NCBI RefSeq assembly: GCF_004000845.1
Contig: NZ_BIMA01000017.1
Location: 23,745-87,744, forward strand
Length of the DNA stretch: 64,000 nucleotides
From: Paenibacillus koleovorans NBRC 103111
Lineage (GTDB): Bacteria > Bacillota > Bacilli > Paenibacillales > NBRC-103111
Direction: 5' to 3'
Position 1 is the stretch's first letter; each line of letters starts with the position of its first letter. The position numbers were made by a program, and so were the translations under genes. Shown here piece by piece: positions 36,306-43,730 of the stretch. Under the pieces are notes generated by a model. It saw only the letters and a list, made by a program, of their open reading frames with translations, had not been told where the DNA came from and did not search any database.

Positions 36306-36418
36306 TTCCGCACCACTCCCGTTCGTTTGTCTTTTCTGTATGGATTAATGACCCAGCCGATCAGATGCTTCTTGCTAATCCAGCCGACAAAGTTATCAGG
36401 AACTTTTACTTTCTTCAA
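36302..36418 (-). CDS. 38-aa basic microprotein
   Basis: TTG start after GGAGGGATTAA. Sequence KKVKVPDNFVGWISKKHL then a basic end. It is the first gene after the hairpin-rich RNA region and leads a set of three overlapping microgenes. No family is recognised. Confidence 0.55.
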   Translation of the reverse strand: MKKVKVPDNFVGWISKKHLIGWVINPYRKDKRTGVVRK

Positions 36419-36424
36419 ATTAAT

Positions 36425-36790
36425 CCCTCCACATGAGGATCATATTGGGTCCCGGCCCAAGCCCTAGCCTTCAAATGGGACATTCACCCACGCGAAAGGG
36501 CCACCGACTGGCAGCCCTCGCGTACACCTTACTTATCCCCTCGTCAGAATACCGGATTCATACCGAAAAACTGAACAAGGGACAAGCCCTTGTTGTAAGA
36601 CTGGGGCATCTAACCCCACCTCACCACCACACGCTTGGCGACTAGCGCCTAAGGATACGACTTCATCCCACCGCGTGGCCGAGTCCTGCAATTAATAAAG
36701 GTACAGCAGGCTCACCCGAGCTTTCGCTCTATGTGAATCAACTGTACCTTGTAAAAACTGACATTTAACCGCCAGTCTACTGTCATATTA
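36425..36790 (-). ncRNA. Candidate structured non-coding RNA or long leader
   Basis: About 365 bases with no credible gene but many hairpins on -. One is a 9-bp stem (AAGGTACAG with CTGTACCTT, 36691-36753) enclosing TCAC/GTGA and AGC-GAAA-GCT with a GNRA loop. Others are CCAC-gcg-GTGG, GGCG-ctagt-CGCC, GGGG-ttagatg-CCCC, AACAAGGG-cttgt-CCCTTGTT, ACGCGAGGGC with GCCCttTCGCGT, and GTCCC/GGGAC around a G-rich loop. It lies between an ArpU-like regulator and the microgenes. No known RNA class was recognised. Confidence 0.5.
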
Positions 36791-36801
36791 CCGTCATTAT
36801 T

Positions 36802-37188
36802 TCATTCTAACTCGCCCCAGAGTTTGAGCGTATTCGCTACGGACTCGATCCCCTCTATGATCTTGCGGTCGACAGTTCGATCCCCCATACTGCCCGAGAA
36901 CCGCAGCACCGTTAGCTTATGACTGTTCCCACGCCCGTTCTCGGTGAAACGGAACTGAATGATTCGCCGAACCTCTTCGTCCAAGATCAAGTTAATGGCG
37001 CGATCGATATTTTTTACAGTTTCCTTTGCTTGCTCGTATACGCGCTTCTGATGTTGGTGCCCATAGTTCCGCTCGAAATCTTCGACGACAGCTCTCATTT
37101 TTTTGTACTGTGTCAGCGACCTCTTTGTCAAGCTGCATTCCTTCTCGTCGGCTTCCGGAAACAAGCTGTTCAGAACCAGTGTTACCAT
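36802..37188 (-). CDS. ArpU-like late transcription regulator
   Basis: 128 aa from ATG 37188. A helical N-terminal half (RSLTQYKKMRAVVEDFE) leads to RRIIQFRFTENGRG and VDRKIIEGIESVANTLKLWG, a sigma-factor-like helix-turn-helix ending. Size, shape and place just before the late genes fit ArpU-type regulators of late transcription in Gram-positive phages. Confidence 0.6.
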   Translation of the reverse strand: MVTLVLNSLFPEADEKECSLTKRSLTQYKKMRAVVEDFERNYGHQHQKRVYEQAKETVKNIDRAINLILDEEVRRIIQFRFTENGRGNSHKLTVLRFSGSMGDRTVDRKIIEGIESVANTLKLWGELE

Positions 37189-37232
37189 TCCCAATCACCA
37201 TCCCCTGTGATATGATAGGAATGTACGTTCGT

Positions 37233-37266
37233 TCCCCCGCGCCTCCGGCCAAGATGCAGCGGGGGA
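37233..37266. other. 8-bp stem-loop upstream of the ArpU-like gene
   Basis: TCCCCCGC and GCGGGGGA pair around an 18-base loop just after the ASCH gene stop. No U-tract follows on -, while the + side is followed by a T-rich stretch. It may be a weak terminator, a processing site or a regulator site for the downstream late activator. Confidence 0.4.
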
Positions 37267-37277
37267 TTCTTCTATTT

Positions 37278-37724
37278 TCAATCGTTATTCCAATTCCATA
37301 ACCCCTGCTGCCCTTTTGCGGCAATTGGCTTTGGCAGCTTCACGACATGATCCATTTGCCACGCATATCGCCCGAAGTCGTAATAACCAACCTTCTCCTC
37401 TGCCACACTTACCTTCCTCGTCTCCCCGTTCTCTCCGTTATAAAGTGACGGCATCCCGTTCTGGTAATCCAATCCGATCGACCAGCACTGAACGAGTTCC
37501 GCCGTAGCAATAACTCCTTGAGGAAGCATGTTCCAATGCGTGTACCCGTGTCGGACCAATGTTTCGCGAATCTCAGCAACTGCTATAGCCGATAGATCCA
37601 GCTGCTTGCCAGCGTGTATTGCGATCGGGCCTCGGTACTTCGTTGCCCAACTGCGCGTCTCGAATTGCTTCGCCCCAATGGCGATCAGCGTTGCCCATGG
37701 CTGGTGAATAGTGATGGCTTTCAC
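37278..37724 (-). CDS. ASCH-domain protein
   Basis: 148 aa from GTG 37724 (GGAGGTGGTTCACTC upstream, GTGA overlap with the previous stop). HQPWATLIAIGAKQFETRSW and YRGPIAIHAGK are the hallmarks of the ASCH fold, an RNA- or nucleotide-binding domain. It is paired with DUF5131, a common phage neighbour. Function is not established. Confidence 0.82.
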   Translation of the reverse strand: MKAITIHQPWATLIAIGAKQFETRSWATKYRGPIAIHAGKQLDLSAIAVAEIRETLVRHGYTHWNMLPQGVIATAELVQCWSIGLDYQNGMPSLYNGENGETRKVSVAEEKVGYYDFGRYAWQMDHVVKLPKPIAAKGQQGLWNWNND

Positions 37725-38602
37725 GAGTGAACCACCTCCGGGAACTCGTTCCACTCGCGTCCATCAAGCTCTCGGCCAGCATTTTGCTTACCGACCCTCA
37801 GAACACTTCCGCCCTCTGAAAATGTGAACCATTTGGCCCGCTTTTCCACCGCTGGTGATAAACATTGCGAATGTGCCGCCTCATGAAAGCCGATCCATTC
37901 CCCCCATTGTTTAAAGAAGAACGGTACATCTGCATCTAGGCACTGATCCCGGAGCGATCGAGCCCATTCCGGATGCATGGGCCGCGCCTTGTGACCGCTC
38001 TCTCCGCCGGCTATGACTTGATGAATTTCTTGCGGTGTCGGCCAACCAGTTCGAATAGGATCAATCCATCTCCATATGTTGACTTCTTCTAGCAGTGGCT
38101 CGCAGCTCAGGAACCTCACCACCGCCGGCGTCTGCAGCAGCAGCGGAATGCGTTCGTCGGCTGCCTTCTGATTCTCCACGCTAACTCCGAGCCATACATT
38201 TGGCAACGCCTCTTCTACCTTGAACTCCTGTTTCCGCATCCAAGCAAAGTATGCCAGCGCTCGTTCCGGGCGCTTCGTCAATACTTGGAATGTATGCTGG
38301 GGGCAGAGTGCCATTCGAGCCCAAACAGCTCGGATATACTCAAATGGCACATCCGGATGAAACATGTCGCTCATGCTGTTCACAAAAATCTTACGCGGCC
38401 GCTTCCACCGTAGCGGCTGGTCGAGCTTCTCCGGCCGGAGCGTGATGTCGAATCCGTGCTCATAGTAGTGCCCCGTTGTCCCCCGGAAGCGTTCAGCCAG
38501 AGTCATCGCGTAGCAGTTTCGGCAGCCCTCGCTAACTTTCGTGCAGCCGGTGACCGGATTCCAAGTCGCGTCAGTCCATTCGATCTTGCTTTTATCGCTC
38601 AC
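37721..38602 (-). CDS. DUF5131 (phage Gp37/Gp68 family) protein
   Basis: 293 aa. IEWTDATWNPVTGCTKVSEG, then CRNCYA, gives the cysteine set of this radical-SAM-like family. KIFVNSMSDMFH and CEPLLEEV follow. GTG start after GGGAGGT. The reaction is unknown; a role in nucleic-acid modification or repair is often proposed. Confidence 0.88.
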   Translation of the reverse strand: MSDKSKIEWTDATWNPVTGCTKVSEGCRNCYAMTLAERFRGTTGHYYEHGFDITLRPEKLDQPLRWKRPRKIFVNSMSDMFHPDVPFEYIRAVWARMALCPQHTFQVLTKRPERALAYFAWMRKQEFKVEEALPNVWLGVSVENQKAADERIPLLLQTPAVVRFLSCEPLLEEVNIWRWIDPIRTGWPTPQEIHQVIAGGESGHKARPMHPEWARSLRDQCLDADVPFFFKQWGEWIGFHEAAHSQCLSPAVEKRAKWFTFSEGGSVLRVGKQNAGRELDGREWNEFPEVVHS

Positions 38603-38629
38603 GCACTTTACCTCCCATTCCCTTCATAT

Positions 38630-39253
38630 TCAAGCGGTACTCCGTGTCGATCTGGGCTTCAGATAGCCCCACTCCACCGCAAGTTGCCTTATTGCTTCCA
38701 TATCAACTTCTGGATATCCCCAATGCGGACAATATAAGCCGCCGTATCCATTGTTTTGGTTCGCATCGTCATCTCCGAAGATGTAATCTCTGAAATCGAG
38801 AATCAATCCCCAAAGAGTCCCGCCGTGTGAAAATCCGTCTTTCTGTTCCCTGGTCTTCCCTTCTTTACCGGGCTCCATATACATCGTCTCGCCAGTGTAA
38901 TCATCTGTATACCACAACCGGTCGTTCGCCCAATGAAAGGCAGCGAATCTATCATGCTTCTTCGAGTAGAGGAATCTTCGACCACGGCAGCCGATCTCCC
39001 TTATCAATCGGTTGACTAGATCGATTCTCTCTGGACGATCGAATGATTCTGAACCAGGAAGTGGCTCTGGTTGGCTTACTTTCCGGACGCTTACTAATTT
39101 ACAGAAGTCGATAAATGAGATGTCCCAGCAATCGCTAGCATTCAACCACTCGTCATACTTTGCTGCGCCGCCCGATTTTGCCATCTTCAACTGCGAGTAT
39201 GCTTCATGATCCCCCCACATACCCGCCGGATAATCTACGGAGTACAGCTTCAC
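38630..39253 (-). CDS. Unknown 207-aa protein
   Basis: GTG start with GGGAGGG upstream. Rich in aromatic and charged residues (FAAFHWANDRLWYTDDY), one CRGRRF motif. No family is recognised. Part of the run of small metabolic and accessory genes in the early operon. Confidence 0.6.
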   Translation of the reverse strand: MKLYSVDYPAGMWGDHEAYSQLKMAKSGGAAKYDEWLNASDCWDISFIDFCKLVSVRKVSQPEPLPGSESFDRPERIDLVNRLIREIGCRGRRFLYSKKHDRFAAFHWANDRLWYTDDYTGETMYMEPGKEGKTREQKDGFSHGGTLWGLILDFRDYIFGDDDANQNNGYGGLYCPHWGYPEVDMEAIRQLAVEWGYLKPRSTRSTA

Positions 39254-39278
39254 GTTTAATCCCTCCCAAGTTCCTTAT

Positions 39279-39482
39279 TCAAAATAATTCCAGTTGTCCG
39301 TCGATCTGAGCCTCACGGACATACCCCTTTTCAACCCAGCTGAGTGGGCAGGTTGTAAGATAATGCTCATGGACAGGCTGGCCAGATAACCGGATATCGG
39401 TCTCGGGGTATTTGATGCCACGGAGCGACTCGGTCAGATCCGTCCAGACCCAATGATGACCTTTTTGTGCCGTTCTGTTCAC
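39279..39482 (-). CDS. Unknown 67-aa protein
   Basis: I prefer GTG 39482 because GGGAGG is six bases upstream; the longer TTG frame begins at 39512. The protein contains HHWVWTDLTESLRGIK and ends IDGQLELF. No family is recognised. Confidence 0.5.
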   Translation of the reverse strand: MNRTAQKGHHWVWTDLTESLRGIKYPETDIRLSGQPVHEHYLTTCPLSWVEKGYVREAQIDGQLELF

Positions 39483-39520
39483 CACGTTCCTCCCATGTCC
39501 CTCAATATTCAAGCTGACCG

Positions 39521-39706
39521 CTAGTATTTTCCCGTCATCGTGCAGTTAAGGTACTTATCGCGCCTAACGATCTTCCACCCTGACTTACCCGAAAAATGGG
39601 CAACAGGTACGAACGGAAGCTTCCAACCATACGACCACCAAATATGATGAATGCGATGAATGCCTGAAATGAATTGTAACCATCTGAATTTTTTGTGCTT
39701 ATTCAC
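39521..39706 (-). CDS. Unknown 61-aa basic protein
   Basis: GTG start downstream of GGGAGG. Rich in Trp, His and Lys (HKKFRWLQFISGIHRIHH). No family is recognised; it may bind nucleic acid. Confidence 0.45.
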   Translation of the reverse strand: MNKHKKFRWLQFISGIHRIHHIWWSYGWKLPFVPVAHFSGKSGWKIVRRDKYLNCTMTGKY

Positions 39707-39735
39707 TTTGACATGCCTCCCTTATGCTTGATTGT

Positions 39736-39906
39736 TTATTTCGATTCCTGATCTATTTCACCCGATCGCAATAGGATGCCGTTTCGAATTTCCGCCTTTA
39801 AGTTAATCAGGAAGTGTTTGATTGCCGACTGTTCATCCTTCGTGTAGTCATCATCCATTGACAATACTTCTTTGATTTTTTGTTCCAGCAGTTCTTCTAC
39901 TTGCAT
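39736..39906 (-). CDS. Unknown 56-aa helical protein
   Basis: ATG 39906 directly after AGGAGGGGCGGT. Predicted helical and acidic (VEELLEQKIKEVLSMDDDY). No family is recognised. Confidence 0.6.
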   Translation of the reverse strand: MQVEELLEQKIKEVLSMDDDYTKDEQSAIKHFLINLKAEIRNGILLRSGEIDQESK

Positions 39907-39934
39907 ACCGCCCCTCCTAAACGAAACTAAATAT

Positions 39935-40423
39935 TCAAGCGGTGTTACCGGAATATTCAGCAGGTGTACTATCTGCCTTGATATAGAGTGGGTGCTTCGG
40001 ATGGCCGGCTTTCGAAACATCTAGGCAGAACATTGGAAATGAATGAAAAATTTCCATAACCAATCTATCTCGCCCCAATAATGAGCCTTTCGTTCCCCAT
40101 GCGGCGATAATCTTGTCGGCTCGATGGGCAGCTCGGCGAATGTGGTAGTCATTATTCGGGCCGATCGGGTCAGAACATTTCTTTAACTCTTCCGGGTCTG
40201 TAGCTCGGTAAGCAAACAGGTTTACTACTTCCAAGGAACCAAACCCCCACGCTTTCGCGAATCCAATACATCGTCGAATGGTAGGATCATCAATACTTGC
40301 ATCAGCTGTACTAGGGTTAAGCATAACGAATAGAACCTTTGGCAGATCAGGATTCCATATGCGCCATAACGAGTATCGATACGCCCCGGTCGAGTCGATA
40401 ATTGCATCTTTGATCACGGTCAA
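39935..40423 (-). CDS. DUF1643 family protein
   Basis: 162 aa, TTG start after GGGAGGCTGA. RYSLWRIW, VMLNPSTADASIDDPT and CIGFAKAWGFG are the family signature. DUF1643 proteins are frequent in phages and mobile elements; their activity is unknown. Confidence 0.9.
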   Translation of the reverse strand: MTVIKDAIIDSTGAYRYSLWRIWNPDLPKVLFVMLNPSTADASIDDPTIRRCIGFAKAWGFGSLEVVNLFAYRATDPEELKKCSDPIGPNNDYHIRRAAHRADKIIAAWGTKGSLLGRDRLVMEIFHSFPMFCLDVSKAGHPKHPLYIKADSTPAEYSGNTA

Positions 40424-40447
40424 TCAGCCTCCCATGTATTTCCGTAT

Positions 40448-40678
40448 TCATCGAAGTACTTGACGTAAAATCTTCACCGACTCCACATGTTCATCTGCTC
40501 GTGTCATGTAGGAAGCCTGCATCTGCCCACCATTCTCACATTGAACAGCTAATTGCTTCCAGTGTGCGACACGCTCCTCGTGCCAAGTAATCACCGATTG
40601 AACGCCCTCGATCAGACGCATATGTTCGTTCTGGAGACGAACGAATTCATCTTGGTTTTGGTTCATTTCCTCATTCAT
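40448..40678 (-). CDS. Unknown 76-aa helical protein
   Basis: ATG 40678 follows GGAGGTAATGAA. Coiled-coil-like and charged (NQDEFVRLQNEHMRLIEG). No family is recognised. Confidence 0.55.
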   Translation of the reverse strand: MNEEMNQNQDEFVRLQNEHMRLIEGVQSVITWHEERVAHWKQLAVQCENGGQMQASYMTRADEHVESVKILRQVLR

Positions 40679-40733
40679 TTCATTACCTCCACTGGTACGC
40701 AGGCTATTCAATATGTTGTATCGGTACCACGCA

Positions 40734-40922
40734 TTAAGGCTGGAGCAGCTCTTCCAACTGCTCCGCCGCCATGTTGGTATACTGCAGAACATCGTCCTTG
40801 CTTAAAGTGCCGTCCCGAACCCCTTGCAGCAGGCCCTCGAGCTTGGCGGACGCGATCCGTGCGGGATCCATCTGTTGCATGCGAGCGATGTTGCGAGCAT
40901 GCTGTAATGATTCAGTTGTCAA
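40734..40922 (-). CDS. Unknown 62-aa protein coupled to the Dam gene
   Basis: TTG 40922 overlaps the methylase stop (TTGA) and has AGGTGAT six bases upstream, which decides the start. Helical (ARIASAKLEGLLQGVRDG). No family is recognised. Confidence 0.6.
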   Translation of the reverse strand: MTTESLQHARNIARMQQMDPARIASAKLEGLLQGVRDGTLSKDDVLQYTNMAAEQLEELLQP

Positions 40923-41722
40923 ATTTGCATCACCTGCTGACCGATTTGATTTGCAGCAATCGAGTTGAGCCATAGAACTTCGGTCCGTGCTTCCCCGTTT
41001 ACCGGCTTCCCCATCGTTGTCCGTCGATGCCAGTACTTCAGACGTTCGTCATACAGTGGATGGGCGTAGCCGGTCAGTAAGACCGGGCCAGGGTGCTTGT
41101 CCAGCAAATCGAGCATTTCCATGTGCTGCTCATCTGTCAGCTCATTCTCGTAAATCGCGCCGTTCCGGGTGTCTAGTAAGTATGGCGGATCCGCAAAAAT
41201 CAAAACATCTGGATCACGGTACCGCTCGATCAGCAATTCGGCGCGAACGTTCTCAATTTGAACATGTCGCAGTCGATCGGCCACAATCTCCATTCGCTCA
41301 GGTAGGGCATTCCATTGCTTGATATGGAAGGCGTCTCGCTGCGTGAATCGGCAGCGCCATCCCGAGATTGAATTCGTCTTTGGCCGGATCGCCTGCCAGC
41401 ACCGAACCATAAAGCGCCTTGCCCTCTCTAGTTCATTCGTTGTCGGTTCGTGAGATAGTTGGTATTCCTCTCTCGCGTATGGCGTCCAGCGGATACGGTA
41501 TGCCAACTCATCAGGGCGTTCCCGAACGATTCTGAACAGGTTCACGACTTCCCCGTTGATATCGTTGATGGTTTCAACCGGGGACGGCACTTTATTGAAT
41601 AACACGGCCCCACTGCCGAAGTATGGTTCCTGATACACGCGATGCTCCGGCATGTGCTCTATGATCCATTTTGCGATCGACCACTTGCTGCCTGGGTAAT
41701 GCAATATGCGCGGTACCGCCAT
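40919..41722 (-). CDS. dam: D12-class N6-adenine DNA methyltransferase
   Basis: 267 aa. The SAM-binding YPGSKW and EPYFGSGAVLF motifs (about 8-45) and catalytic DPPY are present. It methylates adenine, probably in GATC-type or phage-specific sites, which may protect phage DNA from restriction. It neighbours HNH and PAPS-reductase-like genes. Confidence 0.92.
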   Translation of the reverse strand: MAVPRILHYPGSKWSIAKWIIEHMPEHRVYQEPYFGSGAVLFNKVPSPVETINDINGEVVNLFRIVRERPDELAYRIRWTPYAREEYQLSHEPTTNELERARRFMVRCWQAIRPKTNSISGWRCRFTQRDAFHIKQWNALPERMEIVADRLRHVQIENVRAELLIERYRDPDVLIFADPPYLLDTRNGAIYENELTDEQHMEMLDLLDKHPGPVLLTGYAHPLYDERLKYWHRRTTMGKPVNGEARTEVLWLNSIAANQIGQQVMQI

Positions 41723-41754
41723 GGATTCACCTCAATTCTCTTGAAACTAAATAT

Positions 41755-42543
41755 TCAACCTGTCCATGTCGGCTCGGCTGCTGGAATACCGATATGTTCC
41801 TCCAGATAAACCGGCTCTTTACCCTTCATGAACATCGTGTGACCGATCCGATTCTCCAAATCAACGTATTTCCGATACAACTCAGGGTTTCGCTCGGCGC
41901 CATGTCGAAGGTCATTCAAGCTGCCCATGATGCAGAATACGCAACTCAAGCGCTCGTTTCGCTCGTATGTCCAGAACGGCTTTTGCCCAGCGTCTGCTAT
42001 GACCTGAAATACATCGGTAGTCGTCAGGTCAAATATCGGCATCCAGTCCCACACGTCTCTGACATTGCAACTCTCCGATTCGTTGAATCGGAGCGGTTGC
42101 TTCTTCGCCCGCGCAGCCGACTCTTCTGCGCGAATACCCATACAGTTGATCGCTATCTTTTGGGGATTAGTCTGGCGGGTTCGCACGTCGTGCCGAATAA
42201 ATTTCATGATGGGATTCCGCTTCAGGTCGCTCGTGCATTGTCGGCAGGACGACGATGGCCACATTCCACGTTCCTCGACCATTCCGAGTAATGTCTTCTC
42301 GCTGCCGTCCTTTTTCACAGCTCGCACGATGTTGACGTGATGATCGACATTAGACTGAATATGCTGGACAACACCGGGCCATTCGACTTCGCCGAGGTGC
42401 GCATGCACAACGACGATCTGATTGTACGGAATATGCCGGCGTAGCAGCGCATACATCGCTTGGCTGTCCTTCCCCCCGGAATGCGAAACATAGAATGTGG
42501 CGCCATCATTGACAAACTGTTTTATTTCCACTGGCAGGATCAC
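41755..42543 (-). CDS. PAPS-reductase-like (DndC-like) ATP pyrophosphatase
   Basis: About 262 aa from GTG 42543 (GGAGGGG five bases upstream); an ATG at 42558 is the alternative. SGGKDS near residue 25 is the PP-loop. Cysteine pairs CRQC and CVFC, with a further Cys before them, fit an Fe-S cluster. Such enzymes activate a substrate with ATP for sulfur transfer, as in DndC or tRNA thiolation. It sits between HNH and Dam genes, so nucleic-acid modification is the best guess. The target is unknown. Confidence 0.85.
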   Translation of the reverse strand: MILPVEIKQFVNDGATFYVSHSGGKDSQAMYALLRRHIPYNQIVVVHAHLGEVEWPGVVQHIQSNVDHHVNIVRAVKKDGSEKTLLGMVEERGMWPSSSCRQCTSDLKRNPIMKFIRHDVRTRQTNPQKIAINCMGIRAEESAARAKKQPLRFNESESCNVRDVWDWMPIFDLTTTDVFQVIADAGQKPFWTYERNERLSCVFCIMGSLNDLRHGAERNPELYRKYVDLENRIGHTMFMKGKEPVYLEEHIGIPAAEPTWTG

Positions 42544-43150
42544 TCTTACCCCTCCCATGTCCTTCCGTACTTTTCTTTTTCCTCTCCGCAATTTTTGAAA
42601 TCAGGTCAGCCACGACGATACCAGACTTTGTCAACTCGGCATCTTCCTTGATCAGATGGTTCTGATTCAATCTAGCGAGTTGGCCCCGTGATACGAGAAT
42701 TAGGTTATCCGGATGCGTATTGAGTTTGTTCGCATCGGCAAAGATCACAACGTGCCCCGCAGGTATCGGCCCGTTGACCGCTTCCCAAATCAGGAGATGG
42801 ACCTGCACCCACTTGTTCGGATCTGCAATCTTCACGTCAATGTAGCCGTCAGTATTAATCCGTTCAGAACCGACCGGCATGTAATTCGCAGGACGATTCC
42901 CTTTTTTGAACTGAGTTGGCTTATGCCCCGTACCCGGGGACTTCTTCCCTTTGTTGAAAGGCACGTTCCCGGGTTTGATTCTACCGTCGAGGCCGTTCCA
43001 AAGTTTGTTATTGTGCACAAAAGCGCGAATCTGATTGTAACTGGGGGTATCTCCAAATTGATGTTGCACAAGCCGGACCAATTCCGGGAAAGGCGTTCCT
43101 CGATAATTCTGACGAATGAAAGCTTTAACATCAGGATGAAGTCCGGCCAT
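42506..43150 (-). CDS. HNH endonuclease
   Basis: 214 aa. An N-terminal DNA-binding half (HPDVKAFIRQNYRGTP) leads to a Gly/Lys-rich linker. The HNH_3-type core is GHVVIFADANKLNTHPDNLI. It starts with TAATG overlap to the previous gene. Such enzymes are usually free-standing homing nucleases or packaging partners; being far from the terminase, homing is more likely. Confidence 0.82.
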   Translation of the reverse strand: MAGLHPDVKAFIRQNYRGTPFPELVRLVQHQFGDTPSYNQIRAFVHNNKLWNGLDGRIKPGNVPFNKGKKSPGTGHKPTQFKKGNRPANYMPVGSERINTDGYIDVKIADPNKWVQVHLLIWEAVNGPIPAGHVVIFADANKLNTHPDNLILVSRGQLARLNQNHLIKEDAELTKSGIVVADLISKIAERKKKSTEGHGRGKSDPASGNKTVCQ

Positions 43151-43392
43151 TAATCGTCGCCTGCTTCCAGCATTTTCGGTACTTGGATGTCCGCGTTCAT
43201 ATGATCTTCTTTAAGCTGCACCGCCTTTAATACTAAGTGACCATTTGCAATAATCTGAGATGCAACCGAGGCAACAGCCTTTGCTCGCCTTAGCTCAGAT
43301 TCTAGTTGTTCTCCAGTTAAAGAGTCGTCATTTAATCTCTCAAGTTGTTCAAACAAGTGGTTCTGCAGATCCCCCAGCTTGTTCCTAGCCAT
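43150..43392 (-). CDS. Unknown 80-aa helical protein
   Basis: ATG after GGAGGGGATGTGCG. Charged helix (RLNDDSLTGEQLESELRRAK) and acidic end (KMLEAGDD). The pattern is common in Bacillus-group phages but has no assigned role. Confidence 0.65.
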   Translation of the reverse strand: MARNKLGDLQNHLFEQLERLNDDSLTGEQLESELRRAKAVASVASQIIANGHLVLKAVQLKEDHMNADIQVPKMLEAGDD

Positions 43393-43407
43393 CGCACATC
43401 CCCTCCC

Positions 43408-43611
43408 TCAATCCATACAAAAGAATCCCTTCCCAATCCGCTCGATGTCATCTTCCGTTGCAGGCGAAATCACAAATGCTTTACCATGAAGCCAGATGAT
43501 CTCCTCATCCTCCAGTTGCAGAAGATGCTCCTCGAACGGGAATCTCGGCAGCACTACTCTGCCGCTTATGCCTGCTTTCTTCTGATCTTGCACTGTATCC
43601 CCATGTAGCAC
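43408..43611 (-). CDS. Unknown 67-aa acidic protein
   Basis: GTG 43611, AGGAGG 11 bases upstream, starting inside the previous gene. VLPRFPFEEHLLQLEDEE and ATEDDIERIG are distinctive, but the family is unknown. Confidence 0.55.
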   Translation of the reverse strand: MLHGDTVQDQKKAGISGRVVLPRFPFEEHLLQLEDEEIIWLHGKAFVISPATEDDIERIGKGFFCMD

Positions 43612-43730
43612 CGTTGCCGGTTCCTCCTCTTCAATTCTTCCATCGCCGCGATCTTGTCGCTCAAGCTGCAGGCACCATCGTGAAAAACGATCGTGACTAG
43701 TTGTTCGCGGGTCGCTATCTGCCAGTTCAT
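43566..43730 (-). CDS. Unknown 54-aa basic, cysteine-containing protein
   Basis: Begins ATGA over the helicase stop. Basic C-terminal half with three cysteines (RNRQRCYMGIQCKIRRKQA; one more Cys earlier). Possibly a nucleic-acid binder. It overlaps the next gene by 46 bases. Coding is supported by tight coupling and the GAGGAGG it carries for the next gene. Confidence 0.5.
   Translation of the reverse strand: MNWQIATREQLVTIVFHDGACSLSDKIAAMEELKRRNRQRCYMGIQCKIRRKQA

Noticed and set aside
36425..36790. GOLLD/ROOL, group I intron or riboswitch
   Set aside because: Too short for GOLLD or ROOL, and I see no intron core or known ligand-box consensus; left as unclassified.
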